From Amaurobius ferox (taxonomy: Eukaryota > Arthropoda > Arachnida > Araneae > Amaurobiidae): a DNA stretch of 64,000 nucleotides. Positions 1 to 12,311 of this stretch are shown here, piece after piece. Location of the stretch: assembly GCA_951213105.1 (NCBI GenBank), contig OX578139.1:68458754-68522753 (forward strand). The letters run 5' to 3'. Under the pieces are notes generated by a model that ran no database searches, was not told the origin of the DNA, and saw nothing but the letters and a program-made list of their open reading frames with translations. The translations under genes and the position numbers were made by a program. How positions within the stretch are numbered: the first letter of the stretch is position 1; every line of letters starts with the position of its first letter.

Positions 1-868
1 ATATGAGCTTTATAATTCCCTACTTTATCGTCAAACCCTCTACCTTTGCTGAGATATTGGCAGGACCTATTCTCTGATTAACCCGCTGTCTTCCGCCTAT
101 TAGAGTTCTTTATTCCTCGATTTCTTTGTTTTTATTTGTTTAAATATTGTTATAGTCTATTACGAAATGTTAACATATCATGTATTTGAAAATATGAGCG
201 GTACATGTTTATAACTCTCAAAATATCTTCAAGCGGGAGAATATTTATCTACTATAGAAATACTGAAAAATATTGCTATATAGGCTCTCACTCTTAAGTC
301 GTGGTCTGCAGTTTAGGTTTTATGAACTTGAGCTTCAGTAAATCCACCAAACCGCTAATCCTTCACAATTAATTATTAATTATAACGATTGAGAATTTTA
401 ATTAATAGCACTCCACTCAAAATCCAGCGAGGGCTTGCAAATGAAAACATATTTCAGCAATATTTAATTGGCGAAATTAAATTTGGACAAAAGAAACAAT
501 TTATACGACCCAATTTAATCGAGTTATCGAAGAAAAATTATGAAATGAATCGTGAATGCAATATTAAGAAATCTGGTACAAAATATTAATTTATACAACA
601 TCTATATTTCAATTTTCCACAAAATTTAATTATAAAACTACAACTATTTCATTAAAATACGACTTGTACTTGTGTTATTTTTGACAATGAAAAATTAAAT
701 TATTTTTGTAGTTTTATGCTTCGTCCTCCGTATCTCTCTTATGTGTGAAATAAAATAACAATTTTTTTTAGAGAGTATCTTTTAATTTTCAACTCCGGAT
801 ATGTGTAATATTTTCAATGATATTAAACTTCAAAATTCTTCTTGAAGAAGATTGTATCATTAATTGTA
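1..868. other. AT-rich DNA, no feature recognised
   Basis: No coding frame with a recognisable motif is seen. A 66-codon frame at 389-589 is AT-biased and matches nothing I know. No repeat partner was noticed elsewhere in the window. Confidence 0.5.

Positions 869-906
<38 letters not shown>
869..906. repeat. (TA)n microsatellite
   Basis: Uninterrupted TA dinucleotide run of about 19 units. Unlike most TA arrays here, no Penelope-like 3' end is visible beside it. Confidence 0.95.
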
Positions 907-910
<4 letters not shown>

Positions 911-1550
911 TTTGAATAATTGAATGCAATGTTCAAAGATACAACTACGTACAACACATCGTCAAAGAGTATAATTTCATTTTTGGAAATGAGTTATTAT
1001 TTTATTCAGTGCTTACACCTGCTTTGGAGTAATATTTCTAAAACTAAATTATTTAATTAATTTTATGGAACCTTCAGATGATTCAGCATTTTCTATTCAC
1101 CATGTTTCATTTCACCATGTTAAAGTCTTTTACTATAAATTTATCTGTAACCAATTTTGAGTTGGCTCCTAGACATATCCTCATCTTTCATTCCATTCGA
1201 CAGTTTCAGGTAACATTGGTAACACTTTTATGTTATTTTATTTCTTATTTTTTATTTAAATTAAAAATCTTTAGATGTTATTGTGTTATTGACATTTAAC
1301 TGGCTTATTTATTTTGATGTTTATTGTTTATTGATTATTGCTAATTCTTCTCCAATTATCTCCATTCTTCTACTTCAGGCCATGTACATAATTTCTGTAA
1401 TATTATTTACAATTATACAAAGAGAAACATAGAATACATACAGTGGTAACACGTCAAGATTTTAAATGAATAATTAAATTAAAGACGAAACATTTGATTA
1501 TAAAAAGTCATTTAACAAGCATTCTATTGACGTACAAATAGATTTAAAAA
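907..1550. other. AT-rich DNA, no feature recognised
   Basis: Nothing recognisable. A 73-codon frame at 1078-1299 is hydrophobic and of low complexity, and is probably chance. Confidence 0.45.
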
Positions 1551-2326
1551 TCTGATGTGGGCAGCACATGACTTTCCCTGTCGACTTATATCCACGTTCT
1601 CTTTATTTTAATTAAATTTAATTCACCTTTAATTCAATTTTTGTTCTCATTTGATAACTGGACTTATTTTAAGGTGGCGAGAAGAAAATACAAAAAAAAC
1701 TAATATATCTCGAGAACGGCTAGTCCAAGTGTAATGGGGTTGACCTTATTCTTTTCTTTATTATAAATTACGTATTAAATAAGCATTTAATGGATATATT
1801 TGAGCATACGTAACTTTTTAGTTTAGATTTTGACAATTTTTGTGGGCCATTTTGCAAAAGAAAGCAGGCTATTTTTTTCCTTATCATACCAAAATCTAAT
1901 CAGCACCAGGGTGACCTATAATTGACTCATCTACCGAATTTGTGAAATTCGGTCCATTAGTTTTTCAGCTAGAGTGGATACAAGCTTTTACGGGGCATTT
2001 CGCAAAAAAAGGCGGGATCTTTTATTCCGAATCGTACCCAAAACTAATCAGCACCAGCCCCGTCCACAAGTGACTTACCTACAAAATTTTGTGAAATTTG
2101 GTCCATTAGTTTTTTAGTTAGAGTGGATACAAAATCTGCACAGACAGACAGACAGACAGACACACAGACACACAGACAGACAGACACACAGACGTCACGC
2201 TAAAAATGGTTTTTCGTATTCTGAAGGTCTCGAAACGTGTAGATCCGTCGAAAACTCGAGTTGCGATTTTCGGCATGATTCCAATTCTTTCACTATACTT
2301 TACCATGTATTGCAGGGAAGTAAAAA
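1551..2326 (+). mobile_element. RepA interspersed repeat, copy 1
   Basis: A 776-bp unit. It opens with a small hairpin (ATGTG, loop GGCAG, CACAT) followed by a GACTTTCCCTG motif, and closes with TGCAGGGAAGT, roughly the inverse of that opening. Inside are the module ATATCTCGAGAACGG, a GAAATTYGGTCCATTAG module and a CAGA/CACA microsatellite at about 2138-2192. A stretch of about 150 bp (near 1840-1985) is repeated at 1990-2133. Copies also lie at 2327 and 62284. No protein is encoded. It looks like a non-autonomous element, but I cannot assign a superfamily. Confidence 0.7.
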
Positions 2327-2729
2327 TCTGATGTGGGCAGCACATGACTTTTCCTGCAGACTTATATTAACGTTCTCTTTATTTTAATTCAATTTATTTC
2401 ACTGTTAATTCAGTTTTCGTTCTCATTCGGTAACCGGACTTATTTTCAAAGGTGGCGTAGAGAAAATACGGAAAACTAAAATATCTCGAGAACGGCTAGT
2501 CCTAGTGTAATGGGGTTGGTCTTACTATTTTTGTCGTTAAAAGTTACTTATTAAACGAGCATTTAAAGGATATATTTGAGTATATCTAGTTCTTTAGTTT
2601 AGATTTTGACGACTTTTTCGGGCGATTTCGCAAAAAAAAGGCGGGTTCTTTTATCCCGATTCTTACCCAAAATTAATTAGCACTAGACTCGCCCACAAGT
2701 GACACACCTACCAAATTTTGTGAAATTCG
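2327..2729 (+). mobile_element. RepA copy 2, truncated
   Basis: Restarts the RepA unit directly after copy 1 with the same opening hairpin and matches copy 1 for about 400 bp. It stops within the GAAATTCG module where the Penelope-like RT frame begins, so that element either inserted into it or joined at a 5'-truncated end. Confidence 0.7.
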
Positions 2730-3740
2730 ATGACAAATAAGATCAAGGCTCTTTATAAAAGAATCGGCATCAATTTAAAAATTGTGTCCTTTCCTTATTT
2801 AGTACTCATTCCAAAACTGCATAAAACACCCGTGAAATTTCGTACGGTAACAGTAGTATGTAATACCTATATTACATTGGCTAACAAAAAACTTATGAAT
2901 ATACTTAAACCTGCATATAAAGCTTTATTAGTACAAAATCCAATAATCATAAAAAACAGCTCTGAAGTCATTAAACGATTGAAATATTGCAATAAAGATA
3001 TACAGTTCACCAGCTATGACTTCCGGGACCTTTTCAACAACATTGATCTTAAAAAATTGCATGCAATACTTTTACTGGTGCATACAGAATACAATCTTAA
3101 AAAAGTAATCACTTTGCGAAGGTATATGGATTTAATTCAGCTCGTTTTGTTTGAGAACATATTATGTAGCGGAGGAGTCTTTTATCAACAAATTAAGGGT
3201 ATTCCTATGGGCGGGGGCTGTTCATCAGTCCTGGCTGACATATATTTAACATATTTTGAAAGGAATAATCATGTATTATATGAGATGCCATATTACAGAT
3301 ATGTGGACGATGTGATTTTAGGCCATTACTCAAATACTCCTGAATTTGAATTTGACTTTTATCCTCCGGAATTGGATCTTATTAAGAACCCTAATAGTGT
3401 CAAAAACGAAGTTAATTTCCTTGACATAACCATTAGATACAAGCATAAAAATGGAATTCATACAGTTATGTACAATAAACGTAATAATTATGATATGAAA
3501 ATTAACCAAATAATTGGATGGAAGTCGAATTTGACTAGGAATATTTTCCGTAACATCATAACAGGACATCTGAGAAGAAATCGTAATAATAATACTTTCA
3601 AAAAGGATTGTCTCAATTGTAACAAACTCATTTTACAGGAAGCACTTAAAAATCATTACCCACGGAATTTCCTTAAAGATATTTACAATTCTTTCTTTAA
3701 AGAAGAGGATTATTCATTCTGTAATGACTTGAGAATATGA
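2730..3740 (+). CDS. Penelope-like reverse transcriptase, C-terminal two-thirds
   Basis: 336 uninterrupted codons. RT motif 2 lies at residues 23-45 (LVLIPKLHKTPVKFRTV). Motif A is at about 96-104 (YDFRDLFNN) with the catalytic Asp present. Motif B is at about 153-167 (QQIKGIPMGGGCSS) and motif C is RYVDD at 190-194. FYPPELDLI and NFLDITI motifs and a thumb region follow. The class copies RNA into DNA at the target. The finger domain, CxC linker and GIY-YIG nuclease seen in the 40-42 kb copy are absent, so the ATG is simply the first Met in a truncated frame. The frame has no stop or frameshift, which suggests a fairly recent insertion. It ends in TGA at the position where related copies also end, so that codon is read here as a stop. 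Confidence 0.85.
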   Translation: MTNKIKALYKRIGINLKIVSFPYLVLIPKLHKTPVKFRTVTVVCNTYITLANKKLMNILKPAYKALLVQNPIIIKNSSEVIKRLKYCNKDIQFTSYDFRDLFNNIDLKKLHAILLLVHTEYNLKKVITLRRYMDLIQLVLFENILCSGGVFYQQIKGIPMGGGCSSVLADIYLTYFERNNHVLYEMPYYRYVDDVILGHYSNTPEFEFDFYPPELDLIKNPNSVKNEVNFLDITIRYKHKNGIHTVMYNKRNNYDMKINQIIGWKSNLTRNIFRNIITGHLRRNRNNNTFKKDCLNCNKLILQEALKNHYPRNFLKDIYNSFFKEEDYSFCNDLRI

Positions 3741-3956
3741 CATCATATTTGAATTATCGAGGTACGCATGCGTATGGGTACATACTTCATGTGGCGAAAC
3801 GGGCGTTACGTTTTGGTCGATTGTATCGTTGGCAGTAAGTTTTCGTCGTTCCATTTCTGTCTACATTCTGTCTACATTCTGAAGCCTCCTTTTCTGCATT
3901 CTGGAGCTTTCATTTTTGCACATGCTACGAGGATCTGTCATTGAATTGCATTGGTA
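3741..3956 (+). other. 3' untranslated region of the Penelope-like element
   Basis: Non-coding sequence between the RT stop and the hairpin module. It contains a short duplicated TCTGTCTACATTC motif. A GCATGCG motif just after the stop recurs after the RT stops at 24201 and 25546. Confidence 0.55.
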
Positions 3957-4033
3957 TCCGTGGGCGTTGTCTAGACGTAAAAGCACTTAAAACGGGAATG
4001 AGAGGTCGCTATCCCTCTCAGCCATTTTTATGC
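3957..4033 (+). other. PLE tail two-hairpin module, copy T1
   Basis: Begins CCGTGGGCGTTG, has AAAA mid-way and AAAACGGGA, then a hairpin TGAGAGG / loop TCGCTATC / CCTCTCA. T1 differs from the consensus by GTGG in place of GTGA. About 60 nt of tail then leads into (TA)n. Confidence 0.7.
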
Positions 4034-4090
4034 AATTCATATGGTTTTCCCCCCTTCCTTTTTTCAAATCGTTTATATTATTTATATTAG

Positions 4091-4627
<537 letters not shown>

Positions 4628-4660
4628 AACATATAAACATACAAACATATATACAATATA

Positions 4661-4776
4661 TGATCAAAAGTATCCGGACACTTTGGATGTTAGATTGCCT
4701 TTCGAATTTCTAAACAAATACTTGGCGAAGTGTTCTGTAACTTTGGCGATGTGAAGAACGTGCTTGAACGTACACT
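4661..4776 (+). mobile_element. Relic left end of a Tc1-like element
   Basis: TGATCAAAAGTATCCGGACAC resembles a Tc1-family terminal repeat and matches the inverted end at 6580-6601. The following bases (GATTGCC..CGAATTTCTA) resemble the start of the Tc1 at 5384, so this looks like a second, truncated left end of the same family. Confidence 0.5.
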
Positions 4777-5335
4777 TTCCAGTAAAGTTTCGGTGACTTG
4801 TGCATTAAGGGGACCACCAAGATATTGAAAAAGGGGGAAATATATTTGATCACCCTGTTTCATAAAAAGCTAGAAATGATGGGTAACTTTCACAAAATAG
4901 TTTACTAGCTTTGTTCAATGTATATAAGCATTTTCGTAAAAATAAAACGTATATTCATGAAGATATAAACGTTTCTTTAAAAAAAATTTTGTTTTTTTAC
5001 AATATCCATAGGTTTCAATCAAATTTCAGGAAACTTATAGAACATTTGTCAGCGTCCCCCCAAGGAAACATTATACTTCAATTGAAAATTAAAGCATTTG
5101 AATATACGATGACATATAAGTATTTGAAGAAACTAAGTTTTTACTGCCCAGGCGCGAAACTTAGTGATAGTTTTCTTTTATGATTTTGTAATGAATACTA
5201 TACTGGAAACTTTTATATAACATCCACTGGAATATCGTGAAAAATTATCGACCATATAGTGATCGGTTTTTCTCTAACTCTTTGAAAGTAAGTGGATAAT
5301 AAGGGAGTTTCCACAAATTGATATTTTACAAATTC
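4777..5335 (+). repeat. Left arm of a long inverted repeat
   Basis: The reverse complement of this arm recurs at 6656-7232 over its whole length with moderate divergence. For example CAGTAAAGTTTCGGTGACTTG pairs with the matching stretch near 7205-7230. The arms flank the Tc1-like element. The 90-codon frame at 4911-5183 lies in the arm and is not credible. Confidence 0.75.
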
Positions 5336-5383
5336 ATCGGACACCCCTGTTCTGAAAATAAACTAGTCCAATTTTATGCAAAT

Positions 5384-6601
5384 AATGATCAAAAATCTCC
5401 ATACACCACTTAACGTATTGGATTCTGCCAGTCACTTCAAATTTCTAGCTCCCAGACAAGTATAAAAAAAGTCAGATGAGTTAACACATTTAATTTCGAA
5501 GCCCAGAGAAGTAAAATGGGAGGAAAACGCGAGCAAAATGAGTTTGAACGTGCTGAAGTGATTGGTTGTCACCGCTGTGGAAAATCGTTTCGTGAGATTT
5601 CATGTTACCATTGGCCCGTTCCACCGTGAATGATGTTATCGTGAAGTAGAAACGTACATGCACTAAAACTGTAGATGCACAACCTGGTCGACCATTCCGT
5701 CTAGTAGAAAGCGACCCCCAGAGTGCTGAAGAGAGTTGTGAAAGCGAACAGCATGTAATCGGCGGGAACAGTTTGTTTGGAATTTCAGGAAGCCTCTGGA
5801 TGCAACGTCAGCACAATGACAGTTCGTCGGGAGCTGCGAGGTCTTGATTTTCATGAGAGAGCAGCTGCATATAGACCAAGCATTACCGCAACCAATGCCA
5901 AGCTTCGCTTACAGTGGTGCAAAGCGTACAAAAAATGGAGCCCTCAGCAATGGCGTCAAGTGTTATGGAGCGACGAATCACAATACACTCTCTAGAAATC
6001 CGATGGTAGAGGCTGGGTGTGGAGAATGCCGGGTGAGCGCCTTTCATGTGACTGTATTGGACCGCAAGTTAAGTTTGGCGGTGGAAATATAAAGTTTTGG
6101 GGCTGTTTCTCATGGTTCGGGCTTGGCTCTATTATTCTTGTAAAGGGAACTGTGAAGACGGAAGGATATCTCGATATTTTGGACAATTCCATACTGCCTG
6201 CATTGTGGCAACAGTTTGAAGTGGGTCCACTCTGATGTCAACAAGATAGTGCCCCTGCCCACAAAGCACGGAATGTGCAGAGCTGGTTTTCTGACATGGA
6301 TGTTGAGGACTTGAACTGGCCTGCTCAGAGCCCAGACCTCATTCCCATAGAACATCTATGAGATGAATTGGAACTTCGACTGTGAGTTAGGACAAAATGC
6401 CCCACATCGGCGACAGAGCTGATTAGTATCCTTTTAAAAGAATGGCTTGAAATTCCTGCTGCAACCTTCCATACACGAGTGCATAGCCTCCCTGATAGAG
6501 TGACAGCCGTCAATGTAGAAAAAGGTGGCCCCACTTTATACTAATTTGTGAGTTTTATGAAGGAGATGCAACACATACAGGTGTCCGGTAAGTTTTGATT
6601 A
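5384..6601 (+). mobile_element. Tc1-like DNA transposon (defective)
   Basis: Left end TGATCAAAAATCTCCATACACC and right end, read inverted, TAATCAAAACTTACCGGACAC, with TA dinucleotides at the borders. The length of about 1.2 kb fits Tc1. The transposase frame begins 133 bp in. It sits between the arms of the inverted repeat. Confidence 0.75.
5517..6543 (+). pseudogene. Tc1-like transposase, DD34E type, broken
   Basis: Starts MGGKREQNEFERAEVIG, the usual N-terminal helix-turn-helix opening. Frameshifts and stops follow. The catalytic core is recognisable in pieces: WSDES (first Asp, about 5968-5982), QQDSAPAHKAR (second Asp, about 6238) and PDLIPIEHL with the Glu (about 6333-6357). Three TGA codons interrupt the C-terminal frame, one of them where HLWDEL would be expected. 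The enzyme would cut and paste the element at TA sites. This copy cannot make it intact. Confidence 0.8.
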
Positions 6602-6655
6602 GATCGTATATTTGGTTTTAGTATATAAGTTTATTGTATTTACTACAGTTTAACT

Positions 6656-7232
6656 ATTCTATGATTTACGATTTAAAATGTCAATTTGTGGAAAACCACT
6701 TACTATCCAAGTACTTTCAGAGAGTCAGAGAAAAAATGATCTCTATATCGTCGATATCTTTCTGAGTTTCCATTATGTTCCATTGGATTTTTTTTAAAAA
6801 GTTGCTCTACAGTATTCACTACAAAATAATGAAAGAAAACTATTGCTATGTTTTGCGCCTGCTTAGTAAAAACTTAGTTTCTTCAAATGCTTATATCTCA
6901 TCTTATATTCAATGATTTAATTTTCAATTGAAGTATAATGTTTTTTTTCGACGTTGACAAATGTTCTGTAAGAAGTTTCGTGAAATTTGATTGAAACCTA
7001 TGGATATTGAAAGCAATTTCTTTTTTAAGAAACGTTTATATCTCCAGGAATATACGTTTTTGTCTTACGCAAATGCTTATACACATTGAACAAATCTAGT
7101 TAACTATTTTGTGAAAGTTACAAATCATTTCCAGCTTTTTATGATATAGAGTGATCAAATATATTTTGCCCTTTTTTCAATATCTTAGTGGTCCCCTAAA
7201 TGCACAAGTCACCGAAACTTTACTGGAAACTT
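6656..7232 (-). repeat. Right arm of the long inverted repeat
   Basis: Inverted, diverged copy of 4777-5335. It ends at a CCAGTAAAGTTTCGG complement near 7229. The sequence between the Tc1 end and this arm (6602-6655) matches nothing else seen. Confidence 0.75.
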
Positions 7233-7314
7233 TACTTATTCTAATACTTTTTACTTATTCTAATACTATAAACTTTACTTATGCCCTATTCTCCTCTACT
7301 AAATAATAATTCAA

Positions 7315-7759
<445 letters not shown>

Positions 7760-8547
7760 AAATGTAATAATAAGAATTGTGTAAAAAAAAAAATAAAAAA
7801 TAAAAAAATAAAAATACAATACAAGTAATATTAACATCACCATAGAAGCAAATTCACGGCCATAATGCCGATAAGAGAAAAGAACAGAACCTTCCCAAAT
7901 TCGATGATTAATTAGAATAAAATTCATCATCAGGTCTGAGATTTAATTCTAATTAACCCAAACAAATGCCTGTTTCAGATTAAGCAATAGTACATTACTA
8001 TAAATGCTTAAACTCAGACTACAGGCATCAAAAAATGAAAAAAGGATACATTAAGAAAATTGTATTACCATGCGGCATGAACCCTTCTTCTCCTACCACG
8101 TGTATATACGATCAACATCAACAGCTTAATCTAGAAGCACCGGAATGAACAAGTCGAAATTCTACCAGGGAGGCAGTACGAACGTTCACGGAAATACTCC
8201 CAAACCCGTCCAGTGAGTCTAAGCTGGAGACTGGACAAGCAATTCAGAATACAACATCCCAAACATGCAGAACTGAATATGAATATGAATCAAAGATGAA
8301 AATTCCTACTAAACAAGTAATTCATAGGAAAACTGGATAATCGAGAATGCCACTATACACCATTATAAGGGCGCTCAAAACGTAGTTTCAATACTGACAA
8401 AAGTTACATTTTTTTGCGAAAATAAAATTCAAAACATTAATGTTAATGCATCTTATTTTCCGATTTTTTTATTTTTCTAATGTTTTGACTTAGTTTATTA
8501 TTTTTCATTTTTATTTATTTATATAATTAATAAATAATTATATATAA

Positions 8548-8639
8548 TATACACATATACATACACATACACATATATATATATACATAAATATATATAC
8601 ATACACACATACATATATACACACATACACACACACATA

Positions 8640-8660
<21 letters not shown>
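8548..8660. repeat. Compound TA/CA microsatellite
   Basis: Alternating ATAC, ACAC and TATA stretches followed by a T run. The homologous place near 39135 has only a few bases, so this expanded after the two PLE copies separated. Confidence 0.85.
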
Positions 8661-8670
<10 letters not shown>

Positions 8671-8675
8671 GTATG

Positions 8676-9068
8676 TTAGTCACTATAATTGGGAATGTTT
8701 TCTAGGATGTTATCGAGTGAAATTTGATACACTGAGTTGATAATTTTAATAACAAAATTGGGGGGATATGCATTATTAGTCGCTGTACTCAATAATTCCA
8801 TAAAGTGCGCTAATTTATAATATTCATCACAAATTTTATTGATTCTAAGAGCCTGGTTTATTATAATATTTCTAAATACAGATATATGCAGACAAGAGTC
8901 AAAATGTTGAATTTTTGATGTATTAAATTTAAAATCCTGTCTTTTATCATACAAGTTTATAACCATATTACAATTTTGTAAATTTAAATTTAAATCTAAA
9001 AAGTTTGCAACATCTGTGTCATTATTACTTGCATTTAATTGTAAATTTTTTGGATAAAAGTTTAATAC
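8676..9068 (-). pseudogene. Penelope-like RT, C-terminal end
   Basis: Read on the minus strand from 9068: FYPKNLQLNAS, VANFLDLNLN, YDKRQDFKF, then the thumb region to NIPNYSD and a stop. It almost matches the 39.2-kb copy, but has six G where that copy has ten, so here the C-terminus is in frame. It lacks motifs A to C because of 5' truncation. Confidence 0.8.
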
Positions 9069-9092
9069 TTATATATATATATATATATATAA
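9069..9092. repeat. (TA)n microsatellite
   Basis: Short TA run at the truncation point of the subfamily-b PLE. It is also the 3' boundary of the next minus-strand PLE tail. Confidence 0.9.
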
Positions 9093-9240
9093 ATTCCCAA
9101 AAAGGACAAGTAACAATGTACTCGTAAATTTCCAGGAGTGTGACAGGAGTAACGGCCGGGGGGAGTTGCGACCCCCAACACTCCGGTTAAAGCTTTTTTC
9201 CGCCATGGCAAACGCTCCCGGTAGCCGATACACCCTACCC
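9093..9240 (-). mobile_element. Penelope-like element tail fragment
   Basis: Minus-strand PLE 3' tail ending at the TA run. It carries module copy T9 (9154-9226): GAGCGTTTGCC, a run of A, TTTAACCGG, then GGGGG / loop TCGCAACT / CCCCC. No coding part remains. Confidence 0.6.
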
Positions 9241-9460
9241 TATTTACTTCATGACTCTTATAAAACCGTAAAAGTTACATACATACATATACACTTTCAA
9301 TAATATGTAAATCTTTAAAAGTTTACTATTCTGCGCTAAAACAAATCAAAAAGCACACTATAAACATTTTTAATAATTAATTTAAAATACTAATGTATGA
9401 CATTACTTCCCTCGTGGTTATTTAATACCCTAATATCAATATATTCAAAACTAATGTTTG

Positions 9461-9600
9461 AATATATATATATATATATATAACCAAATGTAACAAAGAA
9501 ACAAAAATAGAAAAGCACAAAATGTCAAGGGGGTTGCGACCCCTATTCTCCGGTTACAGCATGCTTTCAATTTGCGGAAACACTCTCGGCCGCCAGTACT
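9461..9600 (-). mobile_element. Penelope-like element tail fragment with (TA)n end
   Basis: A TA run at 9461-9482, then a minus-strand tail with module copy T10 (9524-9592): GAGAGTGTTTCC, TAACCGGAG, and a hairpin of GGGG / TCGCAAC / CCCC. This is the most diverged copy, with a stem reduced to about five pairs. Confidence 0.5.
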
Positions 9601-10109
9601 TTCTTTTTGTAGCACATACTCTGTCACAAATAAGTAAACAAACAGTAAAACGAGCATTCAAAAAATGGAAAAAACCAACCAAACATATCATCAGAATCCT
9701 TCATAACCCCTACATGAACATCTTAAATTACAAACACTCAACCGCAATATACATATAATACAAATTAACTTCAAAACCTACCATTACCATTCAATCTACT
9801 GTAAGTCGTCCAACTGTGCCAAATTCACTACAATCCAGTTGTTTTCATTACCGAATCCTAATCGTTCAGAACCTTTATATAGTGCATTATTTCTTGATCT
9901 GATTAATCACCAATTCCGTATATCCTTAAGTCGTTCCACTGGGCTCTTTTACATTCAAGTTTACTACACAAATTAATATTCATTCAGGACCATTATACAG
10001 TGCTTCACTTCTTGAAATGATTTAACACCAATTCCGCATAAAAAATGTCCTTCCAGTTTTATAAAAACCTGATATGTAATGTGTCAGAAAATATGTGCTA
10101 GTATCTATC
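9601..10109. other. No feature recognised
   Basis: AT-rich. A pair of similar phrases (GTCGTCCAACTG near 9807 and GTCGTTCCACTG near 9932, each followed within about 100 bp by CCAATTCCG) hints at a diverged tandem duplication of about 120 bp. Confidence 0.35.
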
Positions 10110-10147
10110 TTTCTCTCTCTCTCTCTCTCTCTCTTTATATATATATG

Positions 10148-10210
<63 letters not shown>
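10110..10210. repeat. (CT)n then (TA)n microsatellite
   Basis: A CT run at 10110-10134 passes directly into a TA array with two GTATA interruptions. Confidence 0.95.
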
Positions 10211-10212
<2 letters not shown>

Positions 10213-10239
10213 TTAATATATAGATACTTAATATATATA

Positions 10240-10319
10240 GATACTTAATACATACATACGTCTCATATATTAATATATATATGAGATGTATGTATGTATT
10301 CATGTATGTATTAAGTATC
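10240..10319. repeat. Imperfect palindrome of about 80 bp
   Basis: GATACTTAATACATACATACG..CTCATAT on the left mirrors ATATGAG..TGTATGTATT and TATTAAGTATC on the right, with a short insertion in the right arm. It could extrude as a cruciform. Confidence 0.75.
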
Positions 10320-10707
10320 GAAATGACTAATATCCAAAATCTAGTACACATGTTACGGTAATGTGATAGTATTAAAAAAAAACGTAACTATATATCAATA
10401 TATAAACATGGAAAATATTAGTTATTAATTTATTCATATGGAGATAAAATCTTGTAGTCTATTAGTAAACAATAGAATAAGGATACTCTTGCATTATAAA
10501 GACAATAATTCATAGAACATATTACTAAAATTATCAAAACATTTTTCTAAATAATTTATTTCAGTATTAAAGAGTAAATGAGGCAATATATGTGTGTTTG
10601 AAAATTGACCAATAAGAGGGGGTGGGAGGAAATTTAAAAACCTTTGAAAAAATACTTATAAGGCGAAACCAGCTGGGATTGATATCACCTAAGCTGATCA
10701 GATATCA
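10320..10707. other. No feature recognised
   Basis: AT-rich DNA without a frame, motif or repeat that I could identify. Confidence 0.4.
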
Positions 10708-11135
10708 GTATAATAGAAATAAAAGTGAAAAAGTAATAACAATAAGTACATAATAAAATTTGCTAAAACACTGAGTAACACACAGTTGAAGCCAAAAGTA
10801 TGTTATAAGCAAATAAGCTAAATAATTAGGAAAGCACTTGGCTTAAATGGAGGTCAATATAGAAATGTACTTGTTATCAGGATAGACATAAATTCTAAAT
10901 TGAACCGAAATAAAAACCTGTATCTAGCAATAATAGAAATAAAAGTGAAAAGGTAACAATAAGTATATGATAAAAAATTTGTTAAAACAGTGAATAACAC
11001 ATAAAGGCAAAAGTATGTGATAAACAAATAAGCTAAATAATTAGGAAAACACGTGGCTTAAATGAAGGTCAATTTAGAAATTTGCTTGTTATCAGGACAG
11101 ACATAAATTCTAAATTAAATCCGAAATAAAAACTA
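10708..11135 (+). repeat. Tandem duplication, about 210-218 bp units
   Basis: Unit 1 is about 10708-10925 and unit 2 about 10926-11135. Both run from AATAGAAATAAAAGTGAAAA through AAGCTAAATAATTAGGAAA to AGACATAAATTCTAAATT. Units differ by small indels and scattered substitutions, so the duplication is not very recent. No coding content. Confidence 0.8.
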
Positions 11136-12311
11136 TTTCTATCAATGGCGATAGTGTATCAATATAGACCCCATTGGCACTGTCAACATTCTGAAAGAAT
11201 ATGCATGAATTATAAAATGATTGCATGAATTATAAGGAATTAGAATGTACTACAAAACATAATGTCAAACCCAATTTCATGTGGCTAGGATTAAGAGAAC
11301 TTGATGATATAGAACTTTAAAGATGTGATTCAAAGATATGTTCGAGCCAAATAAAAGGCTGTAAAAATCAATACATTTTCAATTGTCGGCAAAAAATCTT
11401 GCTGAAATATTTTATTCATTTCTCAATAGGTTTGAATAGTGTAGACATGTTTTATTGTTATACGTTTATTATAAAATATTGAAATAAAATAAAAGTCATA
11501 ATTATACAGTCAGAGCTGGAGAAGAGTAAAATGGCAATTTCTAAAACCAGATGCTTTATAAATTATCATTTTACTCTTCAGTCGGATGCATTAACGCTAT
11601 TTCTCGCATTGTAAACGTAATTTATTATAACAATCCTAATGAAATTCAATTTAGAACTCTGGCATGAAACTTTTTTTTTATGTTTTGCAGGTTTTACATA
11701 TGATTTGCACGTTTTTCATATATAATGGGGATGTAATGACTATTTTGTTCCAATTTTAGAACTCTTGGCATTTGTCGTTATTCATGAACTGCACTTTCTG
11801 TGGTTGGACACTCTGCATGTACAAGGCATTTTTGGTGAATGATTTTGGTAAATTATAATTTAATTGAACATTTCTTTATAATTATTATTATTATTACATT
11901 TCTTCATCGCAGCTTCATTTTTTTTTAAAAATACACAATTTCGCCACTTGATAAATAATATAAAATATTAAAAATTATTAGACACATATTTGAATAAATG
12001 AAGCTTCATGCTTTACTTTAAGACATCTTATCTATACATAAGGTATTACATATAATTTTATTAAATAAAAGCAATACATAAATGTACATATATAATAAAA
12101 TACGTATAAATATATATGTAATATAATATATATATATATATATAATATAATACATAAATGTAAAACATAATTTAATACATAAAATAAAAATAGAAATAAA
12201 GACTATAGCACAATAATTTAATTCAGATAATTATTAACGTTCCAATTTATTTTATGTCTCTACGGTGTAAGGAATGAACACAAAAAAAAACATTTAAAAT
12301 AAAATAATAAA
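11136..12311. other. No gene recognised
   Basis: AT-rich intergenic-type DNA with A/T runs and a short TA stretch at about 12123-12142. No frame longer than chance and no repeat partner seen. Confidence 0.4.

Noticed and set aside
2730..3740. TGA at 3738 as selenocysteine
   Set aside because: Related copies end at about the same place with TAA or TAG, and the following codons show no conserved protein.
3957..4033. Hammerhead ribozyme in the PLE tail
   Set aside because: The CTGATGA and GAAA core elements are not present together in any of the tails.
5992..6534. Minus-strand frames over the Tc1-like element
   Set aside because: Antisense shadows of the transposase; the plus strand carries the DDE motifs.
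8041..8240. A copy of the two-hairpin module in the subfamily-b tail
   Set aside because: Minus strand has CCGTGAACGTTCGTACTGCC, like the start of the module, but the CGGGA and TCGCNATC hairpin parts were not found, so it was not counted.
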